Shown here in pieces: positions 1-5,139 of a stretch of 7,553 bases of DNA (position 1 is the stretch's first letter; every line of letters begins with the position of its first letter). The notes under the pieces are model-generated. The model saw only the letters and a list, made by a program, of their open reading frames with translations. It searched no databases and was not told the origin of the DNA. The translations under genes were made by a program, and so were the position numbers. The DNA is from Pseudomonadota bacterium (GTDB lineage: Bacteria; Pseudomonadota; Gammaproteobacteria; Steroidobacterales; Woeseiaceae): contig JAKSCZ010000506.1 of the NCBI GenBank assembly GCA_022360335.1, forward strand, positions 1 through 7,553, read 5' to 3'.

Positions 1-134
1 AAATCGTTTCCAGCGAACTGAACAACGCCGAACTCGAACGCAGGCTCGTGCAACGCATCAAGCTGTTCCGCTTCGAGGCGAAAGACGTCGAGGCCATCAC
101 GACGACCAAGCCGATCGACTTCTTCCCGGCATAA
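1..134 (+). CDS. AgmX/PglI C-terminal (TonB-like) domain protein, 3' end only
   Basis: Only the last 43 full codons are present, read in the frame that starts at base 3 and ends with TAA at 132-134. The residues include SSELNNAELERRLV, then FRFEAKDV, and end in PIDFFPA. This pattern (an Ser-Ser-x-Leu-Asn-Asn segment, a Leu-Glu-Arg helix, an aromatic strand, then a short Pro-Ile-Asp-Phe tail) matches the end of the AgmX/PglI C-terminal domain as I remember it. That domain is a TonB-C-like periplasmic fold found in gliding-motility and energy-transducer-like proteins. The N-terminal part, where a membrane anchor or FHA domain would lie, is outside the window, so the exact role cannot be given. 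The stop codon overlaps the first bases of the palindrome at 133-212. Family assignment is by pattern recognition from a short fragment and is moderately sure. Confidence 0.6.
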   Translation, partial: IVSSELNNAELERRLVQRIKLFRFEAKDVEAITTTKPIDFFPA

Positions 135-212
135 TACGGTGTCAGTCACCTTATTTCGAGTCTAAGGTGACTGGCACCTTTAGACTCGAAATAAGGTGAC
201 TGACACCGTATT
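133..212. repeat. Nested palindromic repeat, REPIN/MITE-like
   Basis: Two 31-base arms (133-163 and 182-212) are perfect reverse complements. Inside them a second stem, AAGGTG (164-169) with CACCTT (175-180), closes a five-base loop (170-174). A single unpaired T at 181 is the only interruption, so the whole element can fold into a stem of 37 pairs. It also contains three copies of a small GGTG-N5-CACC unit: at 138-150, 166-178 (one base different) and 194-206. Unit 1 is inverted relative to unit 3. This modular inverted pairing of short imperfect palindromes is typical of REP/REPIN elements mobilised by RAYT transposases, or of MITEs. No transposase is nearby, and no T-run follows, so it is not a standard intrinsic terminator, although it could protect or end the upstream transcript. 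Confidence 0.8.
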
Positions 213-227
213 GGCGGCTGCTATCAT
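200..227 (+). promoter_or_regulatory. Candidate sigma70 promoter for the D-2-hydroxyacid dehydrogenase
   Basis: A -35-like CTGACA (200-205) lies 16 bases before a -10-like TATCAT (222-227), each matching the consensus at five of six positions. The -35 box is inside the right arm of the palindromic repeat, while the -10 box is in unique sequence. Transcription would start near 233-236, at or just before the first ATG (237), so the message would be nearly leaderless. Identified by eye only. Confidence 0.45.
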
Positions 228-236
228 GGCGGGACC

Positions 237-1343
237 ATGATGACATCGATGCGATTCCTGGTGCTCTTGTTCGCCGTCCTTGCGGCCCGACCGCTCGTTG
301 GCTCGGCCCAGGACGCCGCCGGCGAACTGATCGACCAGGCCGGTCTGCGGGAAGGCCCCGTCGCCATGCGGAACATCGAAGGGTGGGACCCGTCGCGCAG
401 GATCGTGATTCGGGATATCGGCTTCGACGCGACACTGTTCGAAGCGCGGTTCGGGGCAGCGGATATCGTTATAGCGGAGTCGGTCGATGACGCGAGAGCG
501 CATGCGGGAAAAGCCGGAGCGGTCATCGGGTACTGCAGCGCCGGTCTCCTTGCCGACGCGCCCCACGTCACGTGGGTCCAGATCTACTCGGCCGGTGCGG
601 AAGGCTGCCTGGCTGTCGAACGGACGAAGCATGCGGACGTCGTCCTGACGAACATGCAGAAGATGTCCTCGCCGGTCATCGCCGAGCACACGATTGCCCT
701 GCTGCTGGCGCTGACGCGCAATCTGCCCGAGTTCACGAACGGTATGGACGAAGGCGAGTGGAAGCGCGGGCGGCGATACACGAACGATATGACGACGCTT
801 GCGGGCAAGACGATGCTGGTCCTCGGCCTCGGCGGCATCGGCACCGAGATTGCCCGGCGCGCAGCGGCACTGGACATGCGCGTCACGGCGACGCGCAACA
901 GCTCGCGCAGCGGCCCCGGGTTCGTCGACTATGTCGGCCTGTCCGATGAAATGAACGACCTGGCGAGAGACGCCGACGTCATCGTCAATGCTCTACCGCT
1001 CACCGAGACCACATATCGCCTGCTCGGCACCGAGTTCTTCTCGGGATTGTCGCGCAAGCCGTACTTCGTCAACGTCGGACGTGGCGCGACGGTTGACACC
1101 GACGCTTTGCTGGATGCATTGCGAGACGGCACGCTGGCCGGCGCCGGCCTCGACGTGACCGACCCGGAGCCGTTGCCGCCCGACCATGATCTGTGGCGAG
1201 AGCCGAACCTTATCGTTACGCCGCACATCTCGGCGCAAGGCGGCGATCGGGTTCGTCATCGTCTCCTGGTGCTCGAGAACGTTCGGCGCTACCTGGCGGG
1301 TGACGCGCTGCTGAATGTCGTAGATCCGGCGAGAGGCTACTGA
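237..1343 (+). CDS. D-2-hydroxyacid dehydrogenase with signal-peptide-like N-terminus
   Basis: This 368-residue protein belongs to the D-isomer-specific 2-hydroxyacid dehydrogenase family, which interconverts 2-keto acids and D-2-hydroxy acids using NAD(P)H. The Rossmann motif G-L-G-G-I-G is at 197-202. The expected catalytic triad is in place: Arg282 in NVGRGATVD, Glu311 in DPEPLPP, and His330 in VTPHIS. The second beta strand ends in Thr-Arg-Asn (219-221) rather than an acidic residue, which suggests NADPH preference (inference). Residues 6-24 (RFLVLLFAVLAARPLVGSA) form a short basic start, a hydrophobic core and an A/S-rich end, like a Sec signal peptide with possible cleavage after Ala24. 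That is odd for a cofactor-dependent enzyme normally found in the cytoplasm. ATG codons at 237, 240 and 249 are all possible starts, and none has a good ribosome binding site. All three keep the hydrophobic segment. The substrate is not predictable. Confidence 0.88.
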   Translation: MMTSMRFLVLLFAVLAARPLVGSAQDAAGELIDQAGLREGPVAMRNIEGWDPSRRIVIRDIGFDATLFEARFGAADIVIAESVDDARAHAGKAGAVIGYCSAGLLADAPHVTWVQIYSAGAEGCLAVERTKHADVVLTNMQKMSSPVIAEHTIALLLALTRNLPEFTNGMDEGEWKRGRRYTNDMTTLAGKTMLVLGLGGIGTEIARRAAALDMRVTATRNSSRSGPGFVDYVGLSDEMNDLARDADVIVNALPLTETTYRLLGTEFFSGLSRKPYFVNVGRGATVDTDALLDALRDGTLAGAGLDVTDPEPLPPDHDLWREPNLIVTPHISAQGGDRVRHRLLVLENVRRYLAGDALLNVVDPARGY

Positions 1344-1399
1344 AGCTCGAATGATCGATCCGAACGATCCCGTCAGGCGCCGACGCCTGGCCTGCCTGC

Positions 1400-1897
1400 A
1401 TGGCGAGGTCTGAAGGATTCCCGCCGATTGCGCGCGCGGATGCGCGCGTGCTGGTGCTGGGCAGTCTGCCCGGACAACGTTCCATCGACGAGCGGGAGTA
1501 CTACGCTCATCCGCAGAACGTATTCTGGCGCATCATGCGCGCATTGTTCGGGGTCGACGGAGATTACGAGGCGCGTTGTGCAGGACTCGTCGAGAACGGC
1601 ATTGCCGTATGGGACGTCCTGCGCAGCTCGATTCGCCCGGGCAGCATGGACGCGGACATCCGTCTGGACAGCGCGACGGCCAACGATTTCGAAAGTTTCT
1701 TCGGCGGTCATGCGAGCATCGACCTGATCGCGTTCAACGGCAAGAAGGCCGAGCAGCTCTTCGCAAAATTCGTCGACGGCGACGGCGTTGCGCCGGGCAT
1801 ACCGCGTGCCGGCCTGCCGTCGACGAGCCCGGCCTACGCGTCGATGCCGTTCTCCGGTAAGCTGGCCGCCTGGCACGCAGCACTCTGCGACGAATAA
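1400..1897 (+). CDS. DNA-deoxyinosine glycosylase, HDG/UDG family 6
   Basis: The 165-residue protein matches the bacterial DNA-deoxyinosine glycosylase family, which belongs to the uracil-DNA glycosylase superfamily. These enzymes excise hypoxanthine formed by adenine deamination, beginning base-excision repair. Visible motifs are VLVLGSLPG (17-25), the water-activating-loop counterpart; YYAHPQNVFW (34-43), whose Asn40 is the likely active-site residue by family comparison; WDVL (71-74); FNGKKA (112-117); and LPSTSPAY (139-146), the second nucleotide-binding motif. The length is normal for the family. The ATG at 1400 is the only usual start codon in the frame, because an in-frame TGA lies at 1352-1354. 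The Shine-Dalgarno signal is weak. It begins 56 bases after the dehydrogenase stop and ends 13 bases before the VOC gene, so it may share transcripts with both. Confidence 0.87.
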   Translation: MARSEGFPPIARADARVLVLGSLPGQRSIDEREYYAHPQNVFWRIMRALFGVDGDYEARCAGLVENGIAVWDVLRSSIRPGSMDADIRLDSATANDFESFFGGHASIDLIAFNGKKAEQLFAKFVDGDGVAPGIPRAGLPSTSPAYASMPFSGKLAAWHAALCDE

Positions 1898-1898
1898 C

Positions 1899-1907
1899 GA
1901 GGAGGGG
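1899..1907 (+). promoter_or_regulatory. Strong ribosome binding site for the VOC gene
   Basis: GAGGAGGGG lies three bases before the ATG at 1911 (the core GGAGG is about six bases away). It fixes that ATG as the start. The same frame is open further upstream, but that stretch lies inside the glycosylase gene and is arginine-rich, out-of-frame sequence. Confidence 0.85.
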
Positions 1908-1910
1908 AAT

Positions 1911-2291
1911 ATGATCGGCTACGTTACCTTGGGTACGAACGACCTGCCGCGGGCGGCGAAGTTCTATGACGAACTGCTCGCGATCATCGGCGCCGGACGA
2001 TTCATGGAAGAAGACACGTTCGTCGCCTGGGCGACCGGCCGGGACGCACCGGCGCTGTCGGTGACCAGGCCCTTCGACGGCAACGAGGCGAGCGTCGGCA
2101 ACGGCACGATGGTGGCTCTCACCGTCGATACGCCCGATAAGGTCGATGCGCTGCACGCAAAAGCTCTCGAACTCGGCGGCGCCAACGAAGGCGATCCGGG
2201 ACCGCGTACGGGGCCGTTTTACGCCGGCTACTTTCGCGATCTCGACGGCAACAAGCTGAATGCGTTCTGCATGGTCGAGACCGGGGAATGA
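1911..2291 (+). CDS. VOC family (glyoxalase/bleomycin-resistance fold) protein
   Basis: This 126-residue protein has the single-domain vicinal-oxygen-chelate fold: an opening strand MIGYVTLGTNDL, a helix with Ala-x-x-Phe-Tyr-Asp (15-20), a central strand GNGTMVALTV (63-72), a helix LHAKALELGG (81-90), and the closing GYFRDLDGNKLNAFC (106-120). The last motif is diagnostic of the family. Metal-dependent members normally have His in the first strand, His in the GNG strand and Glu after Gly-Asn-Lys. Here these places hold Tyr4 or neighbours, Met67 and Asn117, so the classical metal site appears absent. I recall similar sequences as a widespread uncharacterised subfamily. The reaction is therefore unknown. 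The protein is cytoplasmic with no signal peptide. It sits 13 bases behind the glycosylase with a strong ribosome binding site and is probably co-transcribed with it. Confidence 0.88.
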   Translation: MIGYVTLGTNDLPRAAKFYDELLAIIGAGRFMEEDTFVAWATGRDAPALSVTRPFDGNEASVGNGTMVALTVDTPDKVDALHAKALELGGANEGDPGPRTGPFYAGYFRDLDGNKLNAFCMVETGE

Positions 2292-2301
2292 GCGATATAT
2301 A

Positions 2302-2360
2302 CCCGGCGGCCGCGCTCGCTCTGTTCTTTCGCCGGGGAGGGCGGCACTCAACGCCCGGCG
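2302..2360. other. Convergent intergenic segment with alternating inverted blocks
   Basis: Between the ends of the VOC gene and the P-II gene, CCCGGCG (2302-2308), CGCCGGG (2330-2336) and CCCGGCG (2354-2360) can form two mutually exclusive seven-pair hairpins. A GGGCG/CGCCC pairing is also possible inside the right one. There is no U-tract on either strand. It could slow or end transcripts from both sides, but it is not a standard intrinsic terminator. Confidence 0.35.
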
Positions 2361-2373
2361 GCAGGCGGCCGGT

Positions 2374-2712
2374 TCACAATGCGCTGTCGCCCGTCTCGCC
2401 GGTACGGATGCGCCAGACCTGCTCGAGCGACGTCACGAAGATCTTGCCGTCGCCCACCTTGCCGGTCTTGGCGGCATCGACGATGGTTTCGACGACGCGT
2501 TCGACGAGGTCGTCGGAAACGGCGACCTCGACCTTCGCTTTGGGAAGAAAATCAACGACATACTCCGCACCACGGTAGAGCTCCGTATGGCCGCGCTGCC
2601 GCCCGAAGCCTTTCACCTCGCTGACGGTCATCCCCTGAATCCCGACCTCGCTGAGCGCATTGCGCACGTCGTCGAGGCGAAAGGGTTTTACAATGGCGGT
2701 GACGAGCTTCAT
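2374..2712 (-). CDS. glnK: P-II family nitrogen regulator (GlnB/GlnK)
   Basis: The 112-residue protein has the exact length and nearly the full pattern of enterobacterial P-II proteins. P-II trimers sense 2-oxoglutarate and ATP/ADP and control glutamine synthetase adenylylation, the NtrB kinase or the AmtB ammonium channel. The T-loop GFGRQRGHTELYRGAEY (35-51) carries Tyr51, the uridylylation site. TGKVGDGKIFV (83-93) is the nucleotide-binding B-loop, and RIRTGE (101-106) is the C-loop. The start MKLVT and the Ala-Leu end resemble GlnK, whereas the T-loop Thr43 resembles GlnB, so the paralogue is uncertain. The start at 2710-2712 has a GGAG site nine bases upstream, and the frame further upstream is not P-II sequence. 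No amtB or glutamine-synthetase gene adjoins it. It is divergent from the LuxR-type gene. Confidence 0.95.
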   Translation of the reverse strand: MKLVTAIVKPFRLDDVRNALSEVGIQGMTVSEVKGFGRQRGHTELYRGAEYVVDFLPKAKVEVAVSDDLVERVVETIVDAAKTGKVGDGKIFVTSLEQVWRIRTGETGDSAL

Positions 2713-2718
2713 CGATAC

Positions 2719-2725
2719 TCTCTCC
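2719..2725 (-). promoter_or_regulatory. Ribosome binding site of the P-II gene
   Basis: On the minus strand this reads GGAGAGA. Its GGAG core (2722-2725) sits nine bases before the ATG at 2710-2712. It supports that start over longer readings of the same frame. Confidence 0.7.
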
Positions 2726-2824
2726 GTGCTGGGTGGCGTTGCTGCGTATGCTAACAAAGAGCATTGTGAAAGGCCCCATCGGCCGGCGCTGTGACGGTGC
2801 GGCGGCGCTGCACGGGCTCTTGCG

Positions 2825-3616
2825 GTGAGGTCCCGGTTCGAAACGCCCGAGTGGCACGCAGCCGTCGGAGCGCTCCTGGCAGCGGACGGCGGAGAGCGCA
2901 TGGCCGATTCGCTGATCGAAGCCATCGGCCTGGCGGTCGTGCACAACGGAACCTGCCTGCTCGCGTTTCACGACGACGCGGCCCCGGAGGTGTTGCACCA
3001 CACGCTCGAGCCCGGGGGGGCGAAACACTATGTGGACCGCTACCTCGCCGGTCCGTACCTGCTGGACCCGCTGTACGAACTGGCGCTGAGCAAGGACAAG
3101 CCGACGATGTGCCGCTTTCGGGATGCGACGCCCGATCGTTTCCACTCGAGCGAGTATTACCACCAGTATTGCGAGCGCACGCACCTCAAGGACGAGATGG
3201 ACTTCCTCGTCGACGTCGACAAAGGCAGCGCGCTGGTACTCGTCGTCGGACGGCGGGAGAAGCGATTCGCCAAAGCCGAACTTGCGCGCCTCCGGATGAT
3301 CGAGCCCGTGATTCGGGCCGCGATGCGCCGCATCTGGAACAAATGGCAGCAGGCGACCGAACGCGATACACCCGACCGGGCGATTCACGGGCGCCTGACC
3401 GAATGCTTCGAGAACTTCGGGCGCAACCTGTTGACGAAGCGTGAGCGCGAGATCACCAAGCTGTTGCTGCGCGGGCACTCGACCAAGTCGGCCGCGCGCC
3501 GGCTCGACATCGCACCGGGCACGGTCATGGTCCATAAACGCAACCTGTTTACGAAGCTCGGGATCACCTCGCAGTTCGAGCTGTTCTCGAAGTTCATCGA
3601 GGATTTGTCGGGCTGA
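2825..3616 (+). CDS. LuxR-type helix-turn-helix transcriptional regulator
   Basis: The 263-residue reading starts at GTG 2825. Residues 203-258 form a LuxR/GerE DNA-binding domain (LTKREREITKLLLRG, then KSAARRLDIAPGTVMVHKRN and LFTKLG). The N-terminal 170 residues look like a PAS/GAF-like sensor of a common LuxR-like subfamily, with DPLYELA (81-87), FHSSEYYHQYCERTHLKDE (106-124) and FLVDV (127-131). I do not see the Trp/Tyr/Asp set of acyl-homoserine-lactone receptors, so this is probably not a quorum sensor of that kind, and no luxI is nearby. The ligand and targets are unknown. The start is uncertain: GTG 2825 has no clear ribosome binding site, while ATG 2900 (residue 26) is preceded closely by GGAGAG. 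An in-frame stop at 2792-2794 limits any upstream extension. It is divergent from the P-II gene with 112 bases between them. Confidence 0.85.
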   Translation: MRSRFETPEWHAAVGALLAADGGERMADSLIEAIGLAVVHNGTCLLAFHDDAAPEVLHHTLEPGGAKHYVDRYLAGPYLLDPLYELALSKDKPTMCRFRDATPDRFHSSEYYHQYCERTHLKDEMDFLVDVDKGSALVLVVGRREKRFAKAELARLRMIEPVIRAAMRRIWNKWQQATERDTPDRAIHGRLTECFENFGRNLLTKREREITKLLLRGHSTKSAARRLDIAPGTVMVHKRNLFTKLGITSQFELFSKFIEDLSG

Positions 3617-3623
3617 TTGCCCG
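3609..3623. other. Small hairpin over the LuxR-type gene stop codon
   Basis: CGGGC (3609-3613) pairs with GCCCG (3619-3623) around the five-base loop TGATT, which contains the TGA stop. No U-tract follows on either strand. It lies between the convergent LuxR-type gene and the tRNA genes, and a weak role in 3' end formation is possible. Confidence 0.25.
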
Positions 3624-3677
3624 CGCAGCCCGGATCGGTGTCACCCGCCGCGCCGGCGCACGGGCGAGCGGAGGTAT

Positions 3678-3753
<76 letters not shown>

Positions 3754-3766
3754 ATACGCAGAAAAA

Positions 3767-3842
3767 TGGTGGGCGATACCGGTCTCGAACCAGTGACCTC
3801 CGCAATGTGAATGCGGCGCTCTCCCAACTGAGCTAATCGCCC
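3767..3842 (-). tRNA. tRNA-Val (anticodon CAC)
   Basis: The minus strand reads a 76-base cloverleaf with encoded CCA (3767-3769). The acceptor stem GGGCGAT pairs perfectly with ATCGCCC. The anticodon stem CCGCA/TGCGG closes the loop TTCACAT, giving anticodon CAC, which reads the valine codon GTG. The D-arm TAGCTCAGTTGGGAGAGC and the T-loop GGTTCGAGAC are canonical. It is the first gene of a two-tRNA unit with tRNA-Ala. Confidence 0.97.
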
Positions 3843-3854
3843 GCCCGGGGCCTT

Positions 3855-3883
3855 ATTGTGTGCCCGGGGCCCGTATTCATCAA
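3855..3883 (-). promoter_or_regulatory. Promoter of the tRNA-Val/tRNA-Ala unit
   Basis: On the minus strand TTGATG (3878-3883) and CACAAT (3855-3860) are spaced by 17 bases, each matching the sigma70 consensus at four of six positions. The sequence after the -10 box is GGCCCCGGGC, a GC-rich discriminator of the kind seen at stringently controlled stable-RNA promoters. The start would fall near 3848, a few bases before the mature tRNA-Val. A decamer GCCCGGGGCC (plus strand) occurs on both sides of the -10 box, at 3843-3852 and 3862-3871. Confidence 0.6.
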
Positions 3884-3907
3884 GCGCCGCCTACCGACGA
3901 CATGGTA

Positions 3908-3936
3908 TTCAGCCCGTCATGCCTCGCCCGGACAAT
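3908..3936 (+). promoter_or_regulatory. Weak candidate promoter for the leucine-catabolism operon
   Basis: TTCAGC (3908-3913) and GACAAT (3931-3936) are spaced by 17 bases, with three and four consensus matches. A start near 3943 would leave a leader of about 35 bases before the ATG at 3978. No palindrome resembling the AT-rich MerR-type LiuR operator is visible in 3843-3977, so regulation is unclear. This is a low-confidence call by eye. Confidence 0.22.
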
Positions 3937-3977
3937 GAAGGTCGCTGTGACGAACACGAGCGAATGGCGGTAAGTCT

Positions 3978-5135
3978 ATGTTTGAATTCGATTTTGGCCT
4001 CGGCGAAGATCTCGATCTGCTGCGTGAGTCGGTGCGCGCTTTCGCCTCCGGCCGGATCGCGCCGCGCGCCGCGGAGATAGACGCGAGCAACGAGTTCCCC
4101 CGCGACCTCTGGCCGGAACTCGGCGAGCTCGGCCTGCTCGGCATCACGGTCGAGTCGGGATACGGCGGTTCCGAACTCGGCTACCTGGCGCACGTGATCG
4201 CGATGGAAGAGATCAGCCGGGCGTCCGGCTCGGTCGGCCTGTCGTACGGCGCGCACTCCAATTTATGCGTGAACCAGATACGCCGTTGGGCCAGCGCCGA
4301 ACAGAAGGAGAAGTTCCTGCCGAGGCTGGTCTCCGGCGAGTTTCTCGGCGCGCTCGCGATGAGCGAGCCCGGAGCCGGTTCGGACGTCATGGGCATGCGG
4401 GCGACGGCCGTGCGCGACGGCGGCGAATACGTGCTCAACGGCTCCAAGATGTGGATTACGAATGCGCCCGGCGCCGACGTCATCGTCGTGTACGCAAAGA
4501 CGGACCCGGAGGCCGGGTCGAAGGGCGTCAGCGCCTTCATCGTTGAACGCGGCACGCCCGGCCTGTCGACGCCGCAGAAACTCGACAAGCTCGGCATGCG
4601 CGGTTCCGACACGAGCGAGGTTCTGTTCGAGGACTGCCGGATACCGGCCGAGAACCGCCTGGCCGAGGAGGGCAAGGGTGCCGCGATCCTGATGAGTGGG
4701 CTCGACTACGAGCGCGTCGTCCTGTCGGGCGGGTCTCTGGGGATCATGGCCGCGTGTCTGGACCTCGTGATGCCGTACGTGCACGAGCGCACACAGTTCG
4801 GCACGCCGATCGGCGAGTTCCAGCTCATGCAGGGCAAGGTCGCGGACATGTACACGACGATGAACTCGTCCCGCGCGTACGTATACGCGGTAGCGCGTGC
4901 CTGCGACGCCGGATTGACTACCCGCTTCGACGCCGCGGGATGTATTCTCGTAGCTGCCGAGAAAGCGACCTGGATGGCCGGCGAGGCGATCCAGTCGCTG
5001 GGCGGCAACGGTTACATCAACGAATTCCCGGCCGGCCGGCTGTGGCGTGACGCCAAGCTCTACGAAATCGGCGCGGGAACGAGCGAGATTCGTCGCATGT
5101 TGATCGGCCGCGAACTGTACAACGCCAGTCGGTGA
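3978..5135 (+). CDS. liuA: Isovaleryl-CoA dehydrogenase
   Basis: This 385-residue flavoenzyme oxidises isovaleryl-CoA to 3-methylcrotonyl-CoA in leucine degradation and passes electrons to electron-transfer flavoprotein. It shows the full acyl-CoA dehydrogenase architecture: an N-terminal helical domain, signature AMSEPGAGSD (127-136), the flavin-contacting strand MWITNA (158-163), and QSLGGNGY (339-346). Two marks separate the isovaleryl enzyme from short- and medium-chain relatives. The catalytic base is Glu245 in GLDYERVVLSGG (241-252), corresponding to Glu254 of the human enzyme. The usual C-terminal Glu position is replaced within LYEIGAGTSEIRRM (361-374). The length is typical. The start ATG 3978 is preceded by GGCGGTAAG, a modest ribosome binding site. 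The stop is four bases before the ATG of liuB, indicating one transcript and probable translational coupling. Confidence 0.95.
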   Translation: MFEFDFGLGEDLDLLRESVRAFASGRIAPRAAEIDASNEFPRDLWPELGELGLLGITVESGYGGSELGYLAHVIAMEEISRASGSVGLSYGAHSNLCVNQIRRWASAEQKEKFLPRLVSGEFLGALAMSEPGAGSDVMGMRATAVRDGGEYVLNGSKMWITNAPGADVIVVYAKTDPEAGSKGVSAFIVERGTPGLSTPQKLDKLGMRGSDTSEVLFEDCRIPAENRLAEEGKGAAILMSGLDYERVVLSGGSLGIMAACLDLVMPYVHERTQFGTPIGEFQLMQGKVADMYTTMNSSRAYVYAVARACDAGLTTRFDAAGCILVAAEKATWMAGEAIQSLGGNGYINEFPAGRLWRDAKLYEIGAGTSEIRRMLIGRELYNASR

Positions 5136-5139
5136 ATTG

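Noticed and set aside
1374..1389. Hairpin CAGGCG-CCGA-CGCCTG between the dehydrogenase and glycosylase genes, as a terminator.
   Set aside because: The stem is only six pairs and no U-tract follows. It lies just before the glycosylase start, so termination is unlikely.
1351..1413. A 20-codon reading frame (MIDPNDPVRRRRLACLHGEV) overlapping the start of the glycosylase gene, possibly a leader peptide or an SdhE remnant.
   Set aside because: Only a weak GAAG precedes it, the Arg-rich similarity to SdhE is very short, and codon content fits random GC-rich sequence. Not supportable as a gene.
2750..2785. A possible sigma54 (-24/-12) promoter for the P-II gene on the minus strand.
   Set aside because: The GG and GC dinucleotides are 11 or 12 bases apart rather than the required 10, and the flanking consensus is poor.
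2552..3535. A 327-codon minus-strand frame covering the P-II start and most of the LuxR-type gene.
   Set aside because: Both overlapped genes have clear family motifs in other frames, and the long frame is Arg/Pro/Ala-rich with no domain. It is a GC-driven antisense shadow.
3637..3645. GGTGTCACC downstream of the LuxR-type gene, resembling the core of the palindromic repeat.
   Set aside because: It is only nine bases, lacks the five-base spacer of the repeat units, and has no flanking similarity, so chance is the simplest explanation.
3856..4080. A 74-codon open frame on the plus strand overlapping the start of liuA.
   Set aside because: It runs over the tRNA promoter and into liuA out of frame, with no recognisable domain. 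It is an artefact of high GC content.
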